From positions 1-64,000 of the forward strand of contig NZ_JASBVP010000003.1 of the NCBI RefSeq assembly GCF_029961025.1: a stretch of 64,000 nt of DNA, read 5' to 3'. Under the pieces are notes generated by a model. It did no database searches and was not told the origin of the DNA. It saw only the letters and a list, made by a program, of their open reading frames with translations. A program made the position numbers and the translations under genes. Source of the DNA: Mycobacterium sp. (lineage in GTDB: Bacteria; Actinomycetota; Actinomycetes; Mycobacteriales; Mycobacteriaceae). This document shows positions 10,768 through 20,516 of the stretch, piece after piece. Each line of letters begins with the position of its first letter. The stretch's first letter is position 1.

Positions 10768-10827
10768 CGCGTGGGTGTTCCCGAACGCCACACCCTTGGT
10801 TCGCCTAGCCAGACCAGAGGTTTTCTG

Positions 10828-12252
10828 GCTCTTCGCAGTTGAGGGTGAAGAGGTGGTCGGCGCGTCGCTGCCGGGATAGGGGTCGAGGTCTCCCGAGGAT
10901 GAGGATTCCTACGCATCTTAACTGGGAGACCTCGACGTGCCTGACGCTACCGTCGCTTGCCCCGATCTGACCATCTGCCGCCTTGATGAGCTCGGGCTGG
11001 AGGTGACCGGACAACGCCTGCAACCTGATCGGGCGGTGCTGGCGTGCCGGATCAGCGATGACGACTCGTGGTGTCGCCGCTGCGGGGAACGGGGCAGCGT
11101 GTGTGACAGCGTCACCCGTCAACTTGTGCACGAGCCATTCGGATGGCGGCCCACGACCTTGCTGGTCACCGTGCGCCGGAACCGGTGTGCCGGCTGTGCG
11201 CATGTGTGGCGCCAAGACAGCAGCAAGGCCGCCGAGCCACGGGCCAAGCTCTCCCGCCGGGGGTTGCGCTGGGCGCTTAAAGCCCTCGTCTGCCAGCACC
11301 TGAGCATGGCGCGGGTCGCCGAGGCGCTGGCGGTGTCGTGGAAGACCGCCAACAACGCGGTGCTCACCGAAGGCCAGCGGGCACTCATCGCTGATCCGGC
11401 CCGCTTCGACGGGGTGGCGGTAATCGGGGTCGACGAACACGTGTGGCGCCATACCCGTCGTGGCGACAAGTACGTCACCGTCATCATCGACCTGACCCCC
11501 GTGAGGGATAAGACCGATGCGGCCTGACTCTTGGACATAGTTGAGGGCCGCTCGAAGCGAGCTTTCCAGCAGTGGCTTGCCCAGCGTGAGCAGTCCTGGC
11601 GTGACAGCCTGGAAGTTGTCGCCATGGAGGGCTTTTCCGGGTTCAAGACCGCCACCGCCGAAGAGCTGCCCGACGCGGCGACGGTGACGGGTCGATCCCT
11701 TTCATGTGGTCCGGGTTGGCCGGCAACGCCCTCGACGAGTGCCGGCGCCGGGTCCAGCTGGGCACCTGCGGGCACCGCGGCCGCAAGACCGACCCGCTCT
11801 ACGCCTGCCGGCGGACCCTGCAGACCGGGGCCGATCTGCTCACCGACAAGCAGAAAGCCCGGCTGACGGCCCTGTTCACCCTCGATGCCCACGCCGAGGT
11901 CGAAGCCACCTGCACGATGTATCAGCGCGCCGTGGCCGCCTACCGAGAACCCGACCGCAAGAAAGGCCGCGCCATGCTGGAAGCGCTGATCGCCACACTC
12001 AGCACCGGTGTCCCCAAGCCCCTACAGGAACTGATCACCCTTGGCCGCACGCTGAAGAAACGCGCCGCCGACATCCTGGCCTACTTCGACCGGCCCGGCA
12101 CGTCCAACGGCCCCACCGAAGCGATCAACGGCCGCCTCGGACACCTCCGAGGATCCGCCCTGGGATTTCGCAACCTCACCAACTACATCGCCCGATCGCT
12201 ACTGGAAACCGGCGGATTCAGAGCCCGACTACACCGTCATTCATGAAGAGCC
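10828..12252 (+). mobile_element. ISL3-family insertion sequence, transposase inactivated
   Basis: Ends ggctcttc../..gaagagcc; flanking 8-mers ggttttct (10820-10827) and ggtttgct (12253-12260) match 7/8; transposase pieces 10937-11527, 11531-11700 and 11704-12246 in different frames. Confidence 0.85.
10937..12246 (+). pseudogene. ISL3-family transposase, broken by an in-frame stop (about 11525) and a frameshift (about 11690-11705)
   Basis: CRRCGERGSVCDSVTRQLVHEPFGWRPTTLLVTVRRNRCAGC zinc-binding N-terminus; C-terminus PTEAINGRLGHLRGSALGFRNLTNYIARSLLETGGFRARLH. Confidence 0.85.
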
Positions 12253-12619
12253 GGTTTGCTCTCGACACTTGCGCATCGCGCGCATGGGTCTCGGAGTGGC
12301 TAATCCCGTCGCGGGCCGCTAACCGACGACCGGCCCGCAGCTTCGACCACAGCGCGGGGCCCGATAAGTCGATAGGAGCGGCCCTGACCACAACGTCGCA
12401 ACCGGATCACCCGCGGGAGAGGACATCAGTGGCTACCTCACCTGACGGACGGCGATGGTTACCTCCATTGCGAGCTGCCCAACAGCGCCACGGGCGCGTT
12501 GTACATCGCCGCAACCGGGCCGGCCACCGCCGCGATCCCGAAGGCGCGTGCGGCCGGCTGTGGAGCAACGCGGGAGGAGGTCTTGACCACCATCCTGGGT
12601 ACGCCCCACCCGAAAACCC

Positions 12620-12813
12620 AACGCGTGCCGTGGTACATCGTCATCATGACGATCTCGGCAGCTATTTTCGTATTCGGCGCTCTTGCCTTTGTGTTGATCC
12701 TGTTTGCAAGGAGTGCTGAGGCACCGCTGGCTCTAGCCACCACCGCCCCTGGGTGGCATTGTCGGACTCGTCGCGACGTTGCCCGTCGGTCGCCGTCAGC
12801 GTTGAGTCGCCTC
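12620..12813 (+). pseudogene. Remnant of a small integral membrane protein
   Basis: VPWYIVIMTISAAIFVFGALAFVLILFARSAEAPLALATT then, in another frame, GGIVGLVATLPVGRRQR-stop. Confidence 0.4.
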
Positions 12814-12910
12814 AGCTGCGACGCCAAGGCACATCGTCCATCCGGCCTGACGTCACTCATCTGGACGCTGTTCGCCATGAATATGTCAGAAACTCGATCG
12901 GGCGGACCTT

Positions 12911-13753
12911 TTACGATGAAACCAGCTCGATGGACCAGAAATCACTGGCTAAATGGGCCCCGTTGATTGGAGAGGTATCCGAGCTGGCCGTGGTTCCGGT
13001 CATGTATTGGTAGGGCATGTAGAAGTAGCCGCTGTCTCCCCACGACGGGCCCCACGAGTTGCGGACGATGACCTGGCTTTTGGGATCTGAGTAGCCGACG
13101 GCGACAACGGCGTGACCGCCGACGGTGGCCTCACCTGGCTGGGGCATCGGCATAACACCTGTTTGGGCAACCGCCGGAGATTCGAAGCTTTCGTAGACGG
13201 TGAACCCGAACACGACCGCAAGACTTGAGGATATCGCGTCCTTCAGGTCCCCCAACGTCTGCACCCCCAAGTACTGCACAGCCTTGTCCGTCCGCGCGGC
13301 GACGTAGCAGCGTTTCGGTGGCTTTACCGCGAACATCCCGATGTCGTAGGGCCACAAGGTTTCCGGGCAGACACCATCGGTGTTGACCACTTTGATGCCG
13401 TCCCTGATGACCGCGCCGGAATCACTGGAGACGGTCCCTTCCAGCGCACGTTCGTTGTAATAGATGAACAGGCGTGCCGGCACGAAGTCGCTCAAGCCCT
13501 GTCGGTCGCGTTCGTACTCCATCGCAGCGGCTATGGCGTTGCCCGTGCAAGATCCAAGCTGGCCCTGGTCATAGACCGCAGGCATCGATGGACGCAGGTC
13601 ACACTCGGGCGGCAGGGCGCCCGTGAGTCGCCTGGTGTACTGTTTGTCGCGGGCGTCGGGCAGCTGGGGCCGCCAACCATAGCCACGAACATGACTGAAG
13701 TCAGGAGCCAATCCATCGCGCTTGATGCGCTTGGACTCGCGTGAAACTGTCAC
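12911..13753 (-). CDS. C1 family (papain-like) cysteine peptidase, no obvious signal peptide
   Basis: Catalytic Cys in DQGQLGSCTGNAIAAAMEYE, His in VGGHAVVAVGYSD, Asn in VRNSWGPSWGDSGYFYMPY. Confidence 0.9.
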   Translation of the reverse strand: MTVSRESKRIKRDGLAPDFSHVRGYGWRPQLPDARDKQYTRRLTGALPPECDLRPSMPAVYDQGQLGSCTGNAIAAAMEYERDRQGLSDFVPARLFIYYNERALEGTVSSDSGAVIRDGIKVVNTDGVCPETLWPYDIGMFAVKPPKRCYVAARTDKAVQYLGVQTLGDLKDAISSSLAVVFGFTVYESFESPAVAQTGVMPMPQPGEATVGGHAVVAVGYSDPKSQVIVRNSWGPSWGDSGYFYMPYQYMTGTTASSDTSPINGAHLASDFWSIELVSS

Positions 13754-13939
13754 TGTGCCCTCCTCATGCGGAAACTTGCGGCATCTTGACGCTGGGCCAT
13801 GCCCGCACCGTTGACGTCGTGGATGCGACGTTACGTGAGCAGGTTGCGTCGTTTCTCGCGAAAGCTATTCGGTTGTCCGTTCTGGGCCTGCAGCGTTGGT
13901 CGGGCAATTCGATAACCTGCGCGAGACTCCATTGCACGT

Positions 13940-13982
13940 CGATCGGCCAGTTCTGGCAAGAGTGTGGTCCGCTGGGCGGACC
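13940..13982 (-). promoter_or_regulatory. Shared upstream module copy 1 (GGTCC-N7-GGACC-N3-CTCTTGCC), reading toward the papain gene
   Basis: Reverse complement GGTCCGCCCAGCGGACC ACA CTCTTGCC; same layout at 17721 and 20463. Confidence 0.7.
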
Positions 13983-15318
13983 GAGATCCAATCTGATCAC
14001 CTGCACCTGATTCCGGTCTAACCCCGGTCTAACCCCAATGCCGGGTAGTTAAGGCGCCGCAGAAGCTGTCAATGTCACACGCGGGGCATATGGGTCTCGT
14101 GTTGCTAAGGATATGGGTGCGACTCCTGGTAGAAGAACGGTCGACGAAGATCCACTTCTGCCACCGAGGAGTCGCAGTGCCGAATTCTGCCATGTCCGCG
14201 TCTCGTGAGGAGCTTTTCGCTGCTGGTCATCTGGGCGAACTCACCTGGCAGATCCCGGTTGAGCTGGTGGACGCGGTGCTGGCCGAGACCGGCAGCGTCC
14301 AACGGCGGCTGCGTGTGCTGCCGTCACGGGTGGGGGTGTATTTCGTGCTCGCGCTGTGCCTGTTCCCCGGGCTGGGCTACCGCAAGGTCTGGGCCAAGCT
14401 CACCGCCGCCCTACCAGGCCGCAAGCCGCTGTCGGGCAAGGCGCTTCGAGATCTGCGTCGCCGTCTGGGGGCAGCGCCGATGCGGGCGCTGTTTGAGGTG
14501 CTGGCCGGTCCGGTCGCCGCGCCGCACACCCCCGGCGTGCGATTCGGGCGTTTCCGTACTGTGGCGTTCGACGGGTGTGTGTCGTTCAAGGTCGCCGACA
14601 GCGACCGCAACCGGTCGTGGCTGGGCAAGCTCAAGGCCGCGCTCGGGACCACCGGCTATCCGGTAGTGAGGCTGATGACCCTGGTGGAGACCGGTACCCG
14701 GGCATTGCTGGGCGCGGTCTTCGGGCCGACCGCCACCAGCGAGACCGACTACGCGTGCAAGCTTTTTGGACTGCTCGGCCCTGACATGCTGGTGCTGGCC
14801 GACCGCGGGTTCAACTCCGAGGCATTCCTGACCGACCTGGCCGCCACTGGCGCGCACTTCCTGATCCGGCTGACCATCACCCGCCGGCTACCGATGCTGG
14901 CGCGCCTCGACGATGGCTCCTATCTGTCGCGCATCGGCGCGCTGCCGGTTCGGGTTATCACCGCCGAGGTCACCGTCACCTGCGCCGAGGGCACCCGCTA
15001 CACCGCAAGCTACCGGCTGGCCACCACCCTGCTCGACCCACGCCGCTATCCCGCCCACCGGCTCGGGGCCCTCTACCACGAACGCTGGGAACACGAGATT
15101 GCCTACCTGGCGCTGCGCCACACGCTCGCCAAGGGCCGGGTCCTGCGATCCACCGACCCAGCCGGACTCGAACAAGAAATGTGGGCACTACTGGCCCTAT
15201 ACCAAGCGCTGCGACGCGCCATGGCCACCGCTGTCGAATCCCGCCCCGGCCTCGACCCAGACCGGGCCAGCTTCACCACCGCACTCGAAACCGCCAAAAA
15301 TCTCCCAGTGAGGCCAGC

Positions 15319-15391
15319 CTCGGACCGCCGAGGTGGGTGGTCGGGTTGGGTGGGTCGTTGCGGTTGGCTGGTGGTTGAGTGGCGGTCCGAG
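15319..15391 (+). other. Left-end structure of the unassigned element: 11-bp inverted repeat enclosing a canonical G4 motif
   Basis: CTCGGACCGCC (15319-15329) / GGCGGTCCGAG (15381-15391); GGGTGGTCGGGTTGGGTGGG at 15335-15354; smaller hairpin CCTCGG-ACCG-CCGAGG nested at the left. Confidence 0.75.
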
Positions 15392-15466
15392 CCTGCCCTC
15401 ACGCTCCGAAGCCGCCGCCAGGCTGGGCGCTGGTCAGGATCGCTTTGACCGAGCAGGCTGAGGATC

Positions 15467-17086
15467 ATGGCTGCGGTTGTGACGGTCAACGATGTCCTTG
15501 ATGGGCATGTGGTCCTGGATGTGGAGTGCATGGATCGGATCTATCTGAACGGCTATGTGCCTAATCTGCAGGTGGGCGGGCAGGTGGTGTCGTTTATGAC
15601 CGCGCATCTGGGCTATCCGATCCCCTCTCCGGCGATCATTGAAAAGATCGGCGCGACGTTTCGCAAAGCTGTGGAGCGCTTCGCCGTCGGCAATGAGATC
15701 CCGCTGGTGCGGTTCTCCAAGGACGACCGCAAGATCGAGGTGATGCGCCCATATCTGGCTCGCCAGGCGCGCACCGGCCAATCCGGCGTGGCCGCGATCG
15801 GCACCGCCCAGGAGTTTCAGAACGTGTTCGCCTCGGCAAAACATATCGGCAACAACGGTGTTCCATGGTTTTCGTTTTGCAAGGCCGACCGGCGGGTGTC
15901 GTGTTTTTATTTGTATGTCTGGGATGTCGATTTCGGGCCGGCGTTCATCAAGGTCTGCACCTATTTCCCCTACCCGATCAAGGTGTGGCTCAATGGCCAC
16001 GAGTACGCAAAACGCCAGGCCAGCCAGGCCGGTATCGATTTCACCGAGCTGTCCAACGGGTTTGCCAGTTGTGCGGATCCCGTCGCGCTGCAAGCCATCT
16101 GTGACCGGCTGGGCCCAGGGGCGATCATGGTGTTCTTCGAGCGTTGGATGAGCCGGCTGCCATTGCCGCTGACCGATACCGATCGCGCCGCGGGCTACTG
16201 GTGGGAACTGTCGATGCGCCAGATCGAGGTCTCACGCACCCTGGTGTTCGACGCCCCACGGCACGCCCGCTCGTTTTTTGAATCCTTGGTCGCCGACAAC
16301 CTCGACATCGGCCGCCCCGACAGTGTGGAACTGATCTTCCACGGCCCCCGACGCCCGGGCAGGCCCCCAAAAATCGACTGTGTGCCAAAAACGAAGATCG
16401 TCACCCGCGGCACCGACGTGACCGTCAACGCCTTCTACAAAAGCTCGCGCATCAAGCAGTACTTGAAACACGAGCGGGCGCTGCGGGTCGAGACCGTCAT
16501 CAACTCACCCGATGACCTGCGCTGCCAGCGGCGCCTGGTCCATCTCGACGAGCTGGCCGCCCGCGCACGTGCAATCAATCGCCGCCTGCTCGATACTGAA
16601 CGTGTCGGCCAGGGCTGTGTCCTTGCGAGTCCAGCCTTTGAGCGGATCGCGCGGCCCACCCTCACCGAGGATGGCAGGAGGACCCCGGCCTTACGGTTCG
16701 GCGATCCTCGGGTAAAAGCCCTGGCCGGCGCCCTGTGCACGACGATGCTCGCCGTCACCGGCATCACCAACAAGAGCCTGCGCGCCTTGATGACCGGACT
16801 GCTCGACGGCACCGCCTACACCATGAACCAGGCCAGCTACGACCTGACCCGGTTACGTGTCAACGGCCTGATCACCCGAATCCCGGGCCGCAACCTGTAT
16901 CGCCTCACCCCCGACGGGCTGCGGTTCGCGATCTTCTACACCAAACTGCACAACCGCCTGCTGCGCCCCCTCCTCGCAGCAAACCAACCACCTGCACCAC
17001 CGGCACTGCGAAACGCATTGCTTACCATTGAAACTCACGTCACTGAACGCATCGACAACGCCCGCCTCCTGCCAAGGGCCGCCTGA
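15467..17086 (+). CDS. 539-aa protein of the unassigned mobile element; candidate transposase/recombinase of unknown mechanism
   Basis: Only long ORF of the element; identical protein encoded by copy 2; C-terminal part resembles a winged-helix region (TNKSLRALMTGLL..MNQASYDLTRLRVNGLITRIPGRNLYRLTPDGLR). Confidence 0.75.
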   Translation: MAAVVTVNDVLDGHVVLDVECMDRIYLNGYVPNLQVGGQVVSFMTAHLGYPIPSPAIIEKIGATFRKAVERFAVGNEIPLVRFSKDDRKIEVMRPYLARQARTGQSGVAAIGTAQEFQNVFASAKHIGNNGVPWFSFCKADRRVSCFYLYVWDVDFGPAFIKVCTYFPYPIKVWLNGHEYAKRQASQAGIDFTELSNGFASCADPVALQAICDRLGPGAIMVFFERWMSRLPLPLTDTDRAAGYWWELSMRQIEVSRTLVFDAPRHARSFFESLVADNLDIGRPDSVELIFHGPRRPGRPPKIDCVPKTKIVTRGTDVTVNAFYKSSRIKQYLKHERALRVETVINSPDDLRCQRRLVHLDELAARARAINRRLLDTERVGQGCVLASPAFERIARPTLTEDGRRTPALRFGDPRVKALAGALCTTMLAVTGITNKSLRALMTGLLDGTAYTMNQASYDLTRLRVNGLITRIPGRNLYRLTPDGLRFAIFYTKLHNRLLRPLLAANQPPAPPALRNALLTIETHVTERIDNARLLPRAA

Positions 17087-17109
17087 AAACTCAAGACAAC
17101 CTCAAAGTC

Positions 17110-17130
17110 CTAGCGACCAAGGGTCGCTAG
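17110..17130 (+). other. Right-end hairpin of the unassigned element
   Basis: CTAGCGACC-AAG-GGTCGCTAG, perfect 9-bp stem with 3-nt loop; same hairpin at 30338-30358 in copy 2. Confidence 0.9.
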
Positions 17131-17720
17131 TCAACGCCGTCAACGTGACCGACGACACCGACCTCGTCGGCCACATCGGCCGCGCCGTCCTGGCCGATCT
17201 GCTCCCGCCGCGGCGGCCCCGCACCAGCGTCCGCAAGGTCAAATCTCCCCTGTCGCGCTACAACAAAAAGGACCCCTACCGGCCCGAAAACAGCACCACG
17301 ATCACCAGCCTGACCATGACCATCAACGACCCCGAACCCAAACACGCGACACGCGAACCGAAGTCCTTGACAACCGCCCTGGGGCCTTAACTACCCGGCA
17401 TTGGGTCTAACCCGAGGTTGCTGCTCGCAACTTCGGTCTAACCAGCCGGTCACCAGCGGCGTCACCCGCTTCGACGCCGACGCCGACTACCGCACCTGCA
17501 CCGCTGCCGACGGCAGCCCGAGCGCGGGGCGTCCGGCGATCGTCGCCAGCGGTACGGGGCGCATTCATCGCTGCCGCCCACCGTCCCCACCGCGCCAGCG
17601 AGCAACGTTCGCTGGAGAGCGACACCGACAGCGACACCGGTGGCTGGTGCAATACGCCGCGCTTCAGCCCTAAGGTTCCGCCTACAGATCACGGGCGGAC
17701 AGCAAATCGTTTTGTACGTC

Positions 17721-17760
17721 GGTCCGGTCAGTGGACCGGACTCTTATGCGGCGCAGCTCG
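17721..17760 (+). promoter_or_regulatory. Shared upstream module copy 2, upstream of the tyrosinase gene
   Basis: GGTCCGGTCAGTGGACC GGA CTCTTATG..TCGACA..TAATAGA. Confidence 0.65.
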
Positions 17761-17943
17761 ACAGACTCGTAATAGAACCGCATTACAGAGATGGCCGTCG
17801 CCGATTCCCGGAGCCGCACTACCGATTCCAGTTAGGGGGCCATTCAGTGTCACGGTCTGCGGGCATGGTCTGCGACATTATCGGCGCGCTCATGTACCCC
17901 GGAGGGCTACGGCAGTCAGGGAAGAAGTGAAGGGGAGCTAAAA

Positions 17944-18762
17944 ATGGCCAAGCGGCAATCGCTAGCCAAACACCGGCCACCGCCGATGACAATGGCGATG
18001 CCAACGACCTTCGCCCAGCAGCTGCAGTTGACGCTGCCACAGCTAAGGCCCCGCCTGCGCCTGCCGCCCTGGTTTGAGTTCCTGTTCGTTCGGGATCGCA
18101 AGGACCAAGCGGTGCTGAGCGATACCGAGAAGGCGCGCTTTACCTGCGCGCTGGACACGCTGATCGCAAACGGCACCTACGGTAACCTGGTCGCGGTTCA
18201 CGCCGACATGAGCCACCTGATGCATGGCACCCGGCGTTTTCTGCCGTGGCACCGCGTTTACCTGGTCCAGCTTGAGCGGGCAATCCAGGCGATCCACCCG
18301 GATGTGACCATCCCCTACTGGGACTGGACCAAGACCGCAGAAGAAGGTATTCCACCGTGGCTCACCTCGTTCACGCCGACCGTCCCCCTGCCAAACGGTC
18401 AGACGATCTCGGTTATCCGCTCACCGGGAACATCCGCCGATCTCGCGACGGTGGTGTCGAACATTCCGACGATCATGAACGGTGGCACTTTCGATAGCTT
18501 CTGGCAGCCGCTGGAAGCCGTCCATGGCGGACTACACGTGTGGGTCGGCGGATCGATGGCCAGCATCCCCACGGCTCCGGCGGACCCGATCTTCTGGATG
18601 CATCACGCCAACGTCGATCGCTTGTGGTGGGACTGGCAACAGGCCCATCCGGGCATCAACCCCGACTTGACCGGGGCGGGCCTGTCCACTGTCATGGACC
18701 CCTGGTCGACGACCGAACCAGAGACGCGAGACATCGCGGCCATGGGCTACGCGTACGTGTGA
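17944..18762 (+). CDS. Tyrosinase (common central domain) copper oxidase, no obvious signal peptide
   Basis: HGTRRFLPWHRVYLVQLERAIQ..PYWDWT CuA region and DPIFWMHHANVDRLWWDWQ CuB region. Confidence 0.93.
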   Translation: MAKRQSLAKHRPPPMTMAMPTTFAQQLQLTLPQLRPRLRLPPWFEFLFVRDRKDQAVLSDTEKARFTCALDTLIANGTYGNLVAVHADMSHLMHGTRRFLPWHRVYLVQLERAIQAIHPDVTIPYWDWTKTAEEGIPPWLTSFTPTVPLPNGQTISVIRSPGTSADLATVVSNIPTIMNGGTFDSFWQPLEAVHGGLHVWVGGSMASIPTAPADPIFWMHHANVDRLWWDWQQAHPGINPDLTGAGLSTVMDPWSTTEPETRDIAAMGYAYV

Positions 18763-18783
18763 CGGCACAGGAGGTGATCGCCA

Positions 18784-20103
18784 GTGGTGACGGGTCTGGC
18801 AGGTGTGGACCACATCGTGGTGCTGATGCTAGAGAACCGGTCATTCGACCATATGCTTGGATTTCTTTACCGGGATAGCGGCAATGTCTCTGCGCGCGGG
18901 GACCCATTCGACGGGCTGACCGGAACCGAGGCCTGCCCAGGTGTCGACGGCACACCGGTGCAGGTCTTCGAGGTCACCCCGACCACGGCGAACGCGTACT
19001 TCCTTCCCGGCGCGGACCCGGGCGAGGGGTTTCTGGCCACCAATGCCCAATTGTTCGGCACCACATCGCCGCCCGTGGGTGCGATTCCCTCGATGCGGGG
19101 ATTCCTCACCGACTACGCGCAAACCCTGCACACTCGAGCCCAACAAGGCTGGTATGTGGTCTCTGGGACCACTGCCGAGTTGATCATGGGCTGCCATACG
19201 CCGGCGACGCTGCCGGTGCTGAGCGCGCTGGCCCGCGGCTACGCGGTGTGTGACCGCTGGTTCGGCTCGGCGCCCACCGAAACCATGCCTAACCGGGCAT
19301 TCGCGTGCGCGGGCACCAGCCAGGGGCACCTCGACGACGTCACCAAGTCGTTCACTGTGCCCAGCATCTTCGGGCTCTGCGGCCAACACGGAATCTCCTG
19401 GAAGCTGTACGGCTACAACCGTAAACCGTTGACCCGGTTGAACTTCCCCGACACCACCAACGCGCCAGCGGCTAATATCGGGCTGTTCAGCGATTTTCAA
19501 AGCGACGCCGCCGCAGGTGCATTGCCCGCATTCGCATTTCTGGAGCCCAGCTGGAATTCGACGGGCAACAGCCAACACCCCAACTATAACGTCGCTCTGG
19601 GCGAGCAACTGATCCTCGATACCTACCGCGCGCTTGCTGGGGGCCCCAAGTGGAGCCAGACGTTGCTGGTGGTTACTTACGACGAGCACGGTGGCTGCTA
19701 CGACCACGTCCCGCCCCCTGCCACCGCCACCCCGCCCGATGACAGCATCGGCGAATACGGCTTCGACTTCACTCGCTTCGGCCCCCGCGTGCCTGCTGTC
19801 TTGGTCAGCCCGCTGATCGCCGCCGGAACAGTCTTTCGAGTGCCCAAGTCAGCCACACCACTGGATCACACCAGCATTCTGGCCACCGTCGAGCACCGCT
19901 TCTCGCTACCAGCCCTGACCCGTCGAGATGCCGCAGCGCCCGATGTCGGTGCTGTGCTGACGCTGTCCGACGTGCGTACCGACGACCCGCTCGCCGGTGT
20001 GAGCGCCCCCCAGCCGCCGCCCATCCCAACCGAATTGGCCGGCAAGCCGGCGCATCTGGACGAAATCCGCACCGAACTCGAAGCGCGCCCGACATGCAGA
20101 TAA
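18784..20103 (+). CDS. Phosphoesterase / phospholipase C-like protein (PF04185 type), no obvious signal peptide
   Basis: DHIVVLMLENRSFDHMLGF; VTYDEHGGCYDHVPPP; PLDHTSILATVEHRF. Confidence 0.92.
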   Translation: MVTGLAGVDHIVVLMLENRSFDHMLGFLYRDSGNVSARGDPFDGLTGTEACPGVDGTPVQVFEVTPTTANAYFLPGADPGEGFLATNAQLFGTTSPPVGAIPSMRGFLTDYAQTLHTRAQQGWYVVSGTTAELIMGCHTPATLPVLSALARGYAVCDRWFGSAPTETMPNRAFACAGTSQGHLDDVTKSFTVPSIFGLCGQHGISWKLYGYNRKPLTRLNFPDTTNAPAANIGLFSDFQSDAAAGALPAFAFLEPSWNSTGNSQHPNYNVALGEQLILDTYRALAGGPKWSQTLLVVTYDEHGGCYDHVPPPATATPPDDSIGEYGFDFTRFGPRVPAVLVSPLIAAGTVFRVPKSATPLDHTSILATVEHRFSLPALTRRDAAAPDVGAVLTLSDVRTDDPLAGVSAPQPPPIPTELAGKPAHLDEIRTELEARPTCR

Positions 20104-20177
20104 CCGAATCCCTTCGCCCATCAATCGTTTGAGTGCGGCGTCTACATCGCGTCCGCTACCTACAGGATAGGAACACG

Positions 20178-20516
20178 ATGACCACGCCGAGTCCACCGCT
20201 GCCGCAGCAGATCTACCTCATTCGCCACGGCGAGAAACCGGACGACCCGCCAGCCCCGTCGCCCGGCCAGCCCACGCCGCCATCGGGTCCCCCGTTCGGG
20301 GTCGATGTTGACGGCAACCAGAGCGTGCATTCCCACTACGGGTGGTCGGGGATTGTCGGCGGTCGGGGTTATGGGCGGTCAATCCATCTCGGCAGACCGC
20401 CATCGGGCAGCAGGAGACTTCGCGATCCCTTGCTGAGTGAAGTTGGCAATCGATCGGATTCCGGTCCACTGAGCGGACCGCGCTCTTGCCCAATCAGGCT
20501 GCTCGACGCGCAATAG
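20178..20516 (+). pseudogene. Truncated histidine phosphatase family protein
   Basis: MTTPSPPLPQQIYLIRHGEKPDDP..PFGVDVDGNQSVHS then unrelated residues; much shorter than the family. Confidence 0.6.

Larger units (their letters stand above)
15305..17129 (+). mobile_element. Unassigned 1825-bp mobile element, copy 1, with hairpin ends, no TIR and no TSD
   Basis: Length equals copy 2 after excision of its IS3 and 3-bp TSD (1825 bp); clean junctions in the IS4 transposase; right flank GTCA in both copies. Confidence 0.85.
14192..17390 (+). pseudogene. IS4-family transposase split by the 1825-bp element; N-part up to 15304, C-part 17130-17390
   Basis: ..VESRPGLDPDRASFTTALETAKNL | VNAVNVTDDTDLVGHIGRAVLADLLPPRRPRTSVRKVKSPLSRYNKKDPYRP..; frames rejoin when the insert is removed. 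Confidence 0.85.
14035..17404 (+). mobile_element. IS4-family insertion sequence (about 1545 bp without insertion), interrupted by the 1825-bp element at 15305-17129
   Basis: TIRs CCAATGCCGGGTAGTTAAGGC at both ends; 8-bp TSD GTCTAACC at 14027-14034 and 17405-17412. Confidence 0.9.

Noticed and set aside
15434-16093. 219-aa minus-strand ORF inside the 1825-bp element (also at 32728-33387)
   Set aside because: Seen in both copies only because the copies are identical; antisense to the 539-aa frame, with no independent support.
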